NCBI GenBank assembly: GCA_019241915.1
Contig: JAFAWI010000294.1
Coordinates: 1 to 9,096 of the forward strand
Reading direction: 5' to 3'
Source: Alphaproteobacteria bacterium
GTDB taxonomy: Bacteria; Pseudomonadota; Alphaproteobacteria; ATCC43930; CGMCC-115725
DNA length: 9,096 nt
The notes under the pieces were generated by a model that searched no databases, had not been told where the DNA came from, and worked only from the letters and a program-made list of their open reading frames with translations. Below, piece after piece: positions 1 through 6,640 of the stretch. Both the position numbers and the translations under genes were made by a program. How positions within the stretch are numbered: position 1 is the first letter of the stretch; the number at the start of each line of letters is the position of its first letter.

Positions 1-1
1 G

Positions 2-1621
2 CTGAACCGCGTCAAATGTTCCGGCGGTTTTCCCGAGCAAGCCGTCGCCGAAGTGCTGCGGCTGGGCGGGGTCGAGGCCGGCGACGTCGACGTGCTGGTG
101 ATCACCCGCAACTTCTTTCTGCGGCGGTATCTCACCCATTGGAAACCACGCGAGAAATTGCGCGAAAATGTCCGGCGCTGGCTGGGGCGCGAGAAGATCC
201 GCTGCATGAGCACCGTGCTCGGCAAGGACCCGACCCGCAGCGCCTACGACATCTTCGACGCGCAGGCCTTTATCGACGATTTGGGTCTGCGCTCCAATGC
301 GCGGCTGTTCTTCTCGAACCATCATCTGAGCCATGCGCTGCCGGCGCTCTTCTTCACGGATTGGGACGATGCCCTAATCTACACCGCCGACGGCGCCGGC
401 GATCAGGTTTCCTACAGCCACAGCCTGTTCCGCGACGGTCAATTGACCAACCTCTACGGCGACGACCGGTGGCTCGGGCGCCGCGCCGACGGCAGCCTCG
501 GCCTCGCCTACGGTTTTGTCACCGAAGGCCTCGGCTGGAAATTCGCCAGGCACGAAGGCAAGCTGACGGGCCTTGCCGCGTTTGGCGAGCCGACGCTGCT
601 GCCCCAGATGCAGCGCCATTTCCGGGTCGAGGACGACGGCCGCATCGAGTTGGTCGGGCTGCCGCATTGGGAGGCGTTGCGCGAACGTTTCATGGCGTTG
701 GCGCAGACCGACACGCGTGAGAACGCGGCGGCGTCGGTGCAGGCGCTGGTCGAAGACTGCATCGGCCGCTCGGTTCGCATCTTGACGGAACGGCACAGGA
801 CGCGCCGGCTGGGGCTGGCAGGCGGGCTGTTCGGCAACGTCAGGCTCAACCGGGTGCTGACGGAAAACCTGCCGCTCGACGAGGTGTTCATCGTGCCGCC
901 GATGGGAGACGACGGGCTTGTGGTCGGCGGAGCGCTGCAATTCCTGCTGGAGCGGGACGGGATGGCGCACTGGCTGACCCGGCGCCGCCGGCTCGACGAA
1001 GTGTATTGGGGCGCGGCGTATGACCATGCGATCGGCCGCGTGCTCGACGGTGCGGCCGGCATCGTGCGGGTGCCGGGGGATCCGGTGGCGCTGACCGCCG
1101 ACCGGCTGGCCGCCGGGCGCATCGGCGCGATCTATTGCGGCCGCATGGAGTTCGGGCCGCGCGCCCTCGGCGCTCGCTCGATCCTCGCGAGCCCCGCCGA
1201 TGCCGATGTCAACAAGCAGCTGAACCAGCGGCTGCAGCGCACCGAATTCATGCCGTTCGCGCCGGTGGTGGGCGAGGCCGACGCGGCCGAATTGTTCGAT
1301 ATCGGCGGAATCAACCGCTACGCCGCGCACTTTATGACGATCGCCTGCGATGTTCGGCCGGCCTGGCGCGAGCGGGTGCCGGCGGTTGTCCATGTCGACG
1401 GCAGCGCCCGTCCGCAAATCGTCGCGCGCGAGACCAACCCGCTCTATTTCGACATCGTCGCCGCATTCAAGGCGCAGACCGGACTGCCGGCGCTGGTCAA
1501 CACCAGCTTCAATGTGCACGAAGAGCCGATCGTCAACCGGCCCGAGGAATGTCTCAGGGCATTGCACGACAACCGCGTCGATTTCGTCGTCACCCCCGAG
1601 GCGGTGTGGACGCAGCAGTAA
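2..1621 (+). CDS. Carbamoyltransferase, NodU/CmcH/TobZ family (5' end outside window)
   Basis: The family transfers a carbamoyl group from carbamoyl phosphate, through an ATP-derived carbamoyladenylate, to a hydroxyl of a sugar, Nod factor or antibiotic in the cytoplasm. 539 codons are visible. The frame is open from the first bases and already reads family-like sequence (LNRVKCSGGFPEQ), so the true start lies upstream, probably some 30-45 codons; a GTG at 53 is internal. The N-terminal Kae1-like domain shows the metal-binding HHLSHA motif (visible residues 107-112), followed by TADGAGD, then LAGGLFGNVRLN and GDDGLVVGG (from residue 302). The C-terminal YrdC-like domain shows EFGPRALGARSIL (near 385), EFMPFAP and NTSFNVHEEPIV (from 500). 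All hallmark regions are present, so it should be active. It overlaps the downstream methyltransferase, suggesting one transcript that decorates the same molecule. The acceptor is unknown. Confidence 0.93.
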   Translation: MNRVKCSGGFPEQAVAEVLRLGGVEAGDVDVLVITRNFFLRRYLTHWKPREKLRENVRRWLGREKIRCMSTVLGKDPTRSAYDIFDAQAFIDDLGLRSNARLFFSNHHLSHALPALFFTDWDDALIYTADGAGDQVSYSHSLFRDGQLTNLYGDDRWLGRRADGSLGLAYGFVTEGLGWKFARHEGKLTGLAAFGEPTLLPQMQRHFRVEDDGRIELVGLPHWEALRERFMALAQTDTRENAAASVQALVEDCIGRSVRILTERHRTRRLGLAGGLFGNVRLNRVLTENLPLDEVFIVPPMGDDGLVVGGALQFLLERDGMAHWLTRRRRLDEVYWGAAYDHAIGRVLDGAAGIVRVPGDPVALTADRLAAGRIGAIYCGRMEFGPRALGARSILASPADADVNKQLNQRLQRTEFMPFAPVVGEADAAELFDIGGINRYAAHFMTIACDVRPAWRERVPAVVHVDGSARPQIVARETNPLYFDIVAAFKAQTGLPALVNTSFNVHEEPIVNRPEECLRALHDNRVDFVVTPEAVWTQQ

Positions 1622-2520
1622 CCGGCGCGCGACCCGACACCACCCAGGGCCTTCGCCACCCCGATTTGCCGCGGCTGCTAAAGCGGTTGTACCGGTTTCG
1701 CAGCGACGCCGGCGGTGGCCTCGGCCGAATCCGGCGCCGTCGGCGCAAGCGCATGTTGCTCGACGAGTTGCGGCGCCGCTGGCCGGGCGCCTATGCGTTG
1801 ACCGATGGCGGGCAGCTGGTCTTTGTCCCGGCGCCGCTCGACGCGCGCGGTGAACACCTGCTATTCCACGGTTTCGACGCGCCCGCCGCAGCGTTGCAAT
1901 TTGCGCCGGCGGGTGGTGTCGCAATCGATATCGGGGCCAATCTCGGCGAATGGGCCGTGCCGCTTGCGCGCGCGGTTGGACGTGCCGGGCACGTGTTGTG
2001 CTGCGAACCCAACCCCGAGGTCGCGGCTGCATTGCGCAAAACCCTCGCCATCAACAACCTGGCCCAGGCGCGCGTCCTGCCGGTGGCTGTCTCGCGGTCA
2101 GATGGCGCCGGACATCTTCGGATTGATGCGCACGACAGCGGCCAGTCGCGCCTTGCCGACAGCGGGATTTCCGTTGCGCTGCGCACGCTCGACGCCGTGG
2201 TCGCCGAGAGCGCGTTGAAGCGGGTCGATCTGCTCAAGATCGATGTCGAAGGACACGAGGCGGCGGTGCTTGATGGCGCCACGCGGACGTTGCGCGAACT
2301 GAGGCCTGCGGTGATCTTCGAATCGGGGCACGAGAGCGCCGCGGAACGGCATTCGATTGCCGACCGGCTCGATGATTCCGGCTATGAGATCGCCGCGGTG
2401 CTGCACCATTACGGCGCCCTGGACTGCGGCGCCGCCGAGTATCGTGCCGCCGCCGGCCCCTGCGCCGGCACTGAAGCGCGCAACCTGCTGGCCTTGCCGC
2501 CCCGACAGGAGGCGGGTTGA
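1606..2520 (+). CDS. FkbM-family SAM-dependent methyltransferase
   Basis: Predicted O-methyltransferase acting on a sugar or polyketide-type hydroxyl in the cytoplasm. The Rossmann core begins with the SAM-binding motif DIGANLGEW (residues 108-116 from the chosen start), continues with CCEPNPEV, and has the canonical FkbM signature LLKIDVEGHEAAVLDGA around residues 210-226. The start chosen is GTG 1606, which has GAGG four bases upstream and overlaps the carbamoyltransferase stop by 16 bases, giving 304 aa. This spacing is tight; ATG 1753 (255 aa) is an alternative that still keeps the whole catalytic core. The stretch between the two starts is very basic (RIRRRRRKR), perhaps a membrane-proximal N-terminus. 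Translational coupling to the carbamoyltransferase suggests a shared substrate. Family assignment is firm; substrate is unknown. Confidence 0.88.
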   Translation: MDAAVTGARPDTTQGLRHPDLPRLLKRLYRFRSDAGGGLGRIRRRRRKRMLLDELRRRWPGAYALTDGGQLVFVPAPLDARGEHLLFHGFDAPAAALQFAPAGGVAIDIGANLGEWAVPLARAVGRAGHVLCCEPNPEVAAALRKTLAINNLAQARVLPVAVSRSDGAGHLRIDAHDSGQSRLADSGISVALRTLDAVVAESALKRVDLLKIDVEGHEAAVLDGATRTLRELRPAVIFESGHESAAERHSIADRLDDSGYEIAAVLHHYGALDCGAAEYRAAAGPCAGTEARNLLALPPRQEAG

Positions 2521-2524
2521 ACGA

Positions 2525-3349
2525 TTACGCATCGGAGCGTCGGTAGATCACGTTGACCGTCAGCGGCCCGCCGCGGCCGCGGCTCTCGGCGCGAAAACCG
2601 GCCGCGCTCATCAACGCGTCGGTCTCGCCGTTCTGCGGGCTGTCCTGCTGCGTCGTTTCGACCAGCACCGAGCGCAGCGCCGGCGCGCGCAGCACACGCG
2701 CCGCACCGCGCAGGATGGCGGCTTCGGTGCTGTCGACGTCGAGCTTGATGTGGTGCGGGGGCGGTGCGCCGAACCTGTCCACCATGTCGTCGGCGGAAAC
2801 CCCGAGCACCGCCTGGCGAAAGCCGACCGGCACCGGCGCGCCGTCAAGCTCCGCCTGCTGCTCGAAGGCGTTGTAGACGCTGCCGGGATAGGTCGCCGAG
2901 ACGTTCAGCGTCCCGAGCCGGGTTGTCTCGTCGAGTGCGAGGCAATAGGCGCGCACCCGGTCGAGCCGGTTGGCGGCAAGATTGGCGCAGAGACCGGCAT
3001 AGCTCGCCGCCGCCGGCTCAAAGGCGATGACCTCGAGGTCGCCACGCCTTGCGCCATAGAGGCTGTAGATGCCGAGATTGGCGCCGATGTCCCAGAACAC
3101 GGCGCCGCTCGCAAATCCATCGATCCAGGCCAGTGTCTCCGGCTCGCGGGCAAAAAACTCGCGCGGGCTCTCAAGCGCCCGCAAATGCGTCGAGACGAAC
3201 ACCAGCGGTCCATGCCGGGTCTCGAGACGGTGCCGCTGATGCAGCCGCTCCGCCACCATGAGCCGCAAATTGGCGCGCCGCCACGGCGGCGCCGCGGCGG
3301 TGGCGCCGACGACGAGCCCAGCCAGCCACCCGGCGACCCTGCGGCTCAC
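2525..3349 (-). CDS. FkbM-family SAM-dependent methyltransferase (second, convergent)
   Basis: 274 aa from GTG 3349, the only usual start codon in this frame before an upstream stop at 3455-3457. A short hydrophobic stretch (about residues 6-20) and a basic segment precede the domain. The SAM-binding motif is FWDIGANLGIYSLYGA (about 85-100), followed by FEP (110-112). The region FRQAVLGVSADDMV (177-190) fits the FkbM variant with Q-x-x-x-G-x-S-x-D. The usual DVEG-x-E signature reads KLDVDSTEAAIL (202-213), so Gly and the following residue are replaced by Ser-Thr. The gene ends 4 bases from the opposing FkbM stop, leaving no room for a separate terminator. Sequence similarity to the neighbour is limited to motifs, so it is not a recent duplicate. 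Likely role is O-methylation of a cell-surface or secreted glycan; substrate unknown. Confidence 0.87.
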   Translation of the reverse strand: MSRRVAGWLAGLVVGATAAAPPWRRANLRLMVAERLHQRHRLETRHGPLVFVSTHLRALESPREFFAREPETLAWIDGFASGAVFWDIGANLGIYSLYGARRGDLEVIAFEPAAASYAGLCANLAANRLDRVRAYCLALDETTRLGTLNVSATYPGSVYNAFEQQAELDGAPVPVGFRQAVLGVSADDMVDRFGAPPPHHIKLDVDSTEAAILRGAARVLRAPALRSVLVETTQQDSPQNGETDALMSAAGFRAESRGRGGPLTVNVIYRRSDA

Positions 3350-3468
3350 CGAGCCGGGCGCCGCTTCAACGCGAGCATTTGCGATTTTGCCGCGGGGTTT
3401 CGATGCGGTCGACCGGCCGGCGCCGGATGCAGCCCGGCCGCCGGTGTGGAGCAGTCATCGTCTGCCAT
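3346..3468 (-). CDS. Possible 40-aa small ORF upstream of the FkbM gene
   Basis: ATG at 3468-3466 follows GAAGGG (3481-3476) at a good ribosome-binding distance of 7 bases. The frame encodes 40 residues starting MADDDCSTPAAG and ends in TGA at 3348-3346, which overlaps the GTG start of the FkbM gene as GTGA. That arrangement would translationally couple the two. Against it: the composition is proline- and arginine-rich with no domain I recognise, and third-position G/C (about 69% by my count) is lower than in the clear genes. It may be a leader ORF, the remnant of a frameshifted N-terminus of the FkbM protein, or chance. Confidence 0.3.
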   Translation of the reverse strand: MADDDCSTPAAGLHPAPAGRPHRNPAAKSQMLALKRRPAR

Positions 3469-3630
3469 GTTGTTACCCTTCATGGTTTGCGGTCGCCGTG
3501 CGGCCGGCAGCACGGCACGCGTTCCGGGCCCAGGATCGCCGCCGTCAGCGCTTCGGCATCGGAGCAGTCGCCGCGCTGAACCCGGTCGGCCGTGGCTTTT
3601 AAGCGTTTGTTATCCAGCGTGCCGGCAAAT

Positions 3631-3647
3631 TGTAACCCTCGGTTACA
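3631..3647. promoter_or_regulatory. Perfect palindrome TGTAACC-CTC-GGTTACA, candidate operator
   Basis: Two 7-base arms are exact reverse complements around a 3-base centre, in the most AT-rich part of the divergent intergenic region and 67 bases before the cyclase ATG. The symmetry and size suit a dimeric helix-turn-helix repressor (TetR- or GntR-like), but no regulator gene is visible in the window. The arms are too short and AT-containing, with no T-run after them, to suggest a terminator. Confidence 0.45.
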
Positions 3648-3690
3648 TTCAACGCAGAGCCGCTCCGCCAATGGAAGAATTCGCTCGAAG

Positions 3691-3713
3691 GCAGCGCGCG
3701 CGAGCGGCGCTGC
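3691..3713 (+). repeat. GC-rich inverted repeat directly before the cyclase ATG
   Basis: Arms GCAGCGC (3691-3697) and GCGCTGC (3707-3713) are perfect reverse complements with a 9-base loop. The second arm abuts ATG 3714, so in mRNA the hairpin would occupy the ribosome-binding region of that start. It may lower initiation at 3714 and favour ATG 3738, or be a chance product of high GC content. Confidence 0.35.
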
Positions 3714-5918
3714 ATGGCGGGCCGCGGGACCGCTGAGATGGCGCAGCTCCCCGCGCTGCCCGAGCGTGCCGCCCGCCCCGCAGGCGATCCCGGCGGACAG
3801 CGTTCTTCGCGGCCGGCTGTCGGCAAGCTGCGGCTGCGGCCGACCATCGTCGTCCTGTTTGCGCTGATGACGATGCCCGTGTTTTTCACGATCGTCGCGC
3901 TGACCTATGTCTCGAACGACAAGATCGCGCGCGCCAACGCCGACGTGCTGATCGAGCGCTTCCGCAACGAGGCGGTCGACAACATCCAGGCCATGTTCAA
4001 CCCGATCAAATCGCTGATCCGCAGCGCGGCAATGGCCGGGACGCAGCAGCCAGGCTTCTTCGCCGACAGCCGCGCGCTCAAATACCTGCTCAGCGTGCTG
4101 CAGCACAGCGACAAGCTCGTCAGCATCTATGTCGGCTTGGAGGACGGCTCGTTCCTGCAGGCGCGGCAAATCAGCCCCGACACCAAGGTGCAGAACCAGC
4201 TGCCCCCGGCCGGCGTCAAGTACGCCTACCGCTGGATCGAACCCGCCGGGCGCTCCCAGCCGCTCGACCATTACATCTTCCTCGACGAGGAGCACAGCCC
4301 GATCGGCAAATCGGAACAGCCGACAACGTACGATCCCCGGGCGCGGATGTGGTACCGGCAGACGGTCGACGAGCACAAGCTCATCATCACCGACCCCGAG
4401 GTCTTCGCCGCGCTGGGCCTCATCGGTTTTACCATCTCGGCGCCGATCTACACCGACGGCACGATTACCGGCGTCGCTGCCGCCGACATCACGCTCGACG
4501 GCCTCTCGCATTTCCTGTCCGAGCGCAAGATCAGCTCCGGGACGCTGAGCTACATCCTCGACACCGAGGGCGGCGTCCTCGCCAATTCCGAGCTGACGAA
4601 GACCTATGCCAATCAGGACGGCGAGGTCACGCTGCAGCACATCACCTCGCTCGGCAATCAATTGCCGGCAATCGCCTACAGCGCTCGGCCGCGCGACAGC
4701 GACAAGCCCTACGTCATTTCGTCCGGCGGCCAAGACTATGTGGTCAGCTGCACGATGCTGCCGGTGCGCCTGGGCAAAAGCTGGCAGCTCTTTACCGTGA
4801 CGCCGATGTCCGACTTTACCAGCGGGTTCGAGCGCAACAACAAGCTGCTGTTCCTGTGGGGCCTGATCGCGATCGGCGTCGAGGTACTGATTATCTATTT
4901 CCTGTCGGCGATGGTGTCGTCGCCGCTCGAACGCCTCGCCGGCAGCGTTGCCGTGATCGAGCACTTCGACGGCGAGGTCGTGTCGCCGCTGCATTCGCGG
5001 CTCGCTGAGATCTCGGTGCTGTCCAAGGCAATCGACACGCTGGGGACGACGGTTCAATCGTTCGCCGCGTTCGTGCCCGTCGGGCTGGTCCGCCAACTGG
5101 TCAACGCCGAGCGGCGGCCCGAACTGGGCGCCAGCAGCCGTTTTCTGACTATCTTCTTTTCCGACCTCGAAGCATTCTCGACCCTGTCGGAGCGGGTGCC
5201 GACACAGGAATTGATGCTGCAGGTGACCGCCTATCTGGAGGTCGTCACCAAGGCAATCGCGGCCGAGGCGGGCACGATCGACAAATTCATCGGCGATGGC
5301 GTGATGGCGTTCTGGGGCGCGCCGGCGCTGCTCGAGGACCATGCGTGGCACGCCTGCGTCGCGGCGCTGCGCATCCAGCGTGGCATGGATGTGCTGAACG
5401 AGCGGTGGCGGAGCGAAGAGCGCCAGCCGCTGCGCGTCCGCATCGGCATCCATTGCGACGCGGTGCTGGTCGGCAATATCGGCTCGCCCGAGCGCATGGG
5501 CTACACGCTGCTCGGCGATGGGGTCAACGTCGCGGCGCGGCTGGAAGGGGTCAACAAGGAATACGGAACGCTGCTGTGCATCAGCCACGCGGTGTTCAAG
5601 GAAGCCGGCGAGCGGCTCTGCGTGCGGCCGATCGACGACACCACGGTCAAGGGACGCCGCAGCAAGGTGCAGATCTACGAGCTGATGGGCGCGTTTGGGG
5701 CCGAGCCCGAACTCGAACCGGACGCGGCGATGCTGCGCCTTAGCCGCCTCACCCGCCTTGCCTACGAGGGGCTGGTGCAGGAGGAGTACGCTCTCGCCCT
5801 CGAGCGGTACGAGGCGATCCTGGCCGAATTTCCTGACGATCCGGTGGCTCGCACCATGGCGAAGCGCGTTGCCGCCATGGCCGCCGCCCAACCGGTTGTC
5901 GCGCAGGCGGCCGATTAA
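3714..5918 (+). CDS. Class III adenylate cyclase with periplasmic dCache sensor
   Basis: Predicted inner-membrane receptor that makes cAMP from ATP. From ATG 3714 (734 aa) it has a short cytoplasmic tail, TM1 (about 44-66), a dCache_1 sensor (about 70-370), TM2 (about 378-401), a HAMP-like linker, the helix SFAAFVPVGLVRQL, and a class III catalytic domain (about 475-665). Catalytic residues are complete: metal aspartates D484 (FFSDLEAF) and D528 (KFIGDGVMAFWG), adenine-selecting K524 and T598 (class IIIb pattern), transition-state N605 and R609 (GVNVAARLEG), and K646 (VKGRR). The sensor carries YDPRARMWY (Y206, R211, W213, Y214) and D258, matching the amino-acid-binding dCache pattern. The C-terminus (665-734) looks like a TPR-type helical hairpin. 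ATG 3738 is an alternative start; neither start has a strong ribosome-binding site. It heads a four-gene operon. Confidence 0.92.
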   Translation: MAGRGTAEMAQLPALPERAARPAGDPGGQRSSRPAVGKLRLRPTIVVLFALMTMPVFFTIVALTYVSNDKIARANADVLIERFRNEAVDNIQAMFNPIKSLIRSAAMAGTQQPGFFADSRALKYLLSVLQHSDKLVSIYVGLEDGSFLQARQISPDTKVQNQLPPAGVKYAYRWIEPAGRSQPLDHYIFLDEEHSPIGKSEQPTTYDPRARMWYRQTVDEHKLIITDPEVFAALGLIGFTISAPIYTDGTITGVAAADITLDGLSHFLSERKISSGTLSYILDTEGGVLANSELTKTYANQDGEVTLQHITSLGNQLPAIAYSARPRDSDKPYVISSGGQDYVVSCTMLPVRLGKSWQLFTVTPMSDFTSGFERNNKLLFLWGLIAIGVEVLIIYFLSAMVSSPLERLAGSVAVIEHFDGEVVSPLHSRLAEISVLSKAIDTLGTTVQSFAAFVPVGLVRQLVNAERRPELGASSRFLTIFFSDLEAFSTLSERVPTQELMLQVTAYLEVVTKAIAAEAGTIDKFIGDGVMAFWGAPALLEDHAWHACVAALRIQRGMDVLNERWRSEERQPLRVRIGIHCDAVLVGNIGSPERMGYTLLGDGVNVAARLEGVNKEYGTLLCISHAVFKEAGERLCVRPIDDTTVKGRRSKVQIYELMGAFGAEPELEPDAAMLRLSRLTRLAYEGLVQEEYALALERYEAILAEFPDDPVARTMAKRVAAMAAAQPVVAQAAD

Positions 5919-5920
5919 AG

Positions 5921-6640
5921 ATGTCTGCACTCGCGACGCTATCGGCCGATGCGGCAGCCGGCGCGGCTTCGCAACTCGCCGCGCTCCGCCCGAGCGAATA
6001 CACCGCCGCGCTTATCCAGGTGTTGCGCGCGCGGGCCGCAGCGGTCCGCGGCCGGCGGGCGCTGGAGATCGGCTCCGGCAGCGGAGTGGTGCTCGCGGCG
6101 CTCGGCGGGCTCGGCGCTGCCGGCCTCTGCGGTGTCGATATCGAAGGCACCGCGGTCGCCGCGGGGGCGCTGCTGCTGCATCGTCTCGGCTACGGCGACC
6201 GCTTGGAAATGCACCGCGGCGACATGTGGCAGCCGCTCGCCGGACGCCGCTTCGATCTCGTCGCCGCCAATCTTCCGCAATTTCCGATGGATGCCTTGCC
6301 TTACGGCGGGCGGCTGCCGAGCTGGAGCTCGGGCGGCGCCGACGGCCGGCGCCTGCTCGACCGCCTCCTCAACGGCCTCGCGGCGCACCTCGCTCCGGGA
6401 GGGCGCGCGGTCCTTACGCACAACGCGTTTATCGACCTCGAATTGACGCGCGAGATCGTTGCCCGTGATGGGTTGTCGCTGCGGATCGCGATGAGCGTGC
6501 TCGTCAACCTGGGCGACGAAAAGCTCGACCTGATGTCGCGCCAGATCCTGATCGCCGAAGAAGGCCGCTCGATCCAGCGCTACGGTCCCTATGCGCTCGC
6601 TGAAATGCATGTCGTCGAAATCGGCGCCGATCTTGGCTGA
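5921..6640 (+). CDS. PrmC/HemK-like class I SAM methyltransferase
   Basis: 239 aa, starting two bases after the cyclase stop, so almost certainly cotranscribed. The SAM-binding motif LEIGSGSG (48-55) is followed by the acidic VDIE (72-75) and RGDMW (99-103). At the position where PrmC-type and N6-adenine/glutamine methyltransferases carry NPPY there is AANLPQFP (115-122), keeping Asn and one Pro but losing the aromatic residue. Then comes SGGADGRRLLDRLL, typical of MTS-domain methyltransferases. There is no PrmC N-terminal helical domain of normal length, so it is unlikely to be the release-factor methyltransferase. The altered motif suggests a different acceptor, possibly a small molecule. 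The substrate cannot be read from the sequence. Confidence 0.82.
   Translation: MSALATLSADAAAGAASQLAALRPSEYTAALIQVLRARAAAVRGRRALEIGSGSGVVLAALGGLGAAGLCGVDIEGTAVAAGALLLHRLGYGDRLEMHRGDMWQPLAGRRFDLVAANLPQFPMDALPYGGRLPSWSSGGADGRRLLDRLLNGLAAHLAPGGRAVLTHNAFIDLELTREIVARDGLSLRIAMSVLVNLGDEKLDLMSRQILIAEEGRSIQRYGPYALAEMHVVEIGADLG

Larger units (their letters stand above)
3469..3713. promoter_or_regulatory. Divergent intergenic region between the FkbM gene and the cyclase operon
   Basis: About 245 bases separate the - strand leader ORF from the + strand cyclase start. Any promoters for both directions should lie here or in the adjoining leader. It contains the locally AT-richer segment around 3597-3650, a perfect palindrome and a hairpin (listed separately). 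I see no convincing sigma-70 promoter pair. On the - strand a weak candidate is TTACAA next to GATAAC with 15-base spacing, partly inside the palindrome; this is too poor to call. Confidence 0.5.

Noticed and set aside
1135..1605. Long 5' extension of the first FkbM frame back to 1135
   Set aside because: Lies inside the carbamoyltransferase and encodes arginine-rich sequence with no domain; the FkbM protein starts near 1606 or at 1753.
374..2032. 552-codon open frame on the - strand
   Set aside because: Runs opposite two genes with clear conserved motifs; composition is typical of an antisense shadow.
2500..2545. Terminator between the convergent FkbM genes
   Set aside because: Only 4 bases separate the stops and I find no stem with a T-run on either strand.
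3671..3736. 21-codon + strand ORF starting MEEFARRQ and ending one base before ATG 3738
   Set aside because: No ribosome-binding site, very short, arginine-rich, and it overlaps the likely cyclase N-terminus; probably chance.
3480..5930. 816-codon open frame on the - strand
   Set aside because: Antisense shadow of the cyclase gene: high GC keeps the opposite frame open, the translation is histidine-, arginine- and aspartate-rich with no domains, while the + strand shows complete catalytic motifs. Only its intergenic tail (3480-3671) is kept as a weak finding.
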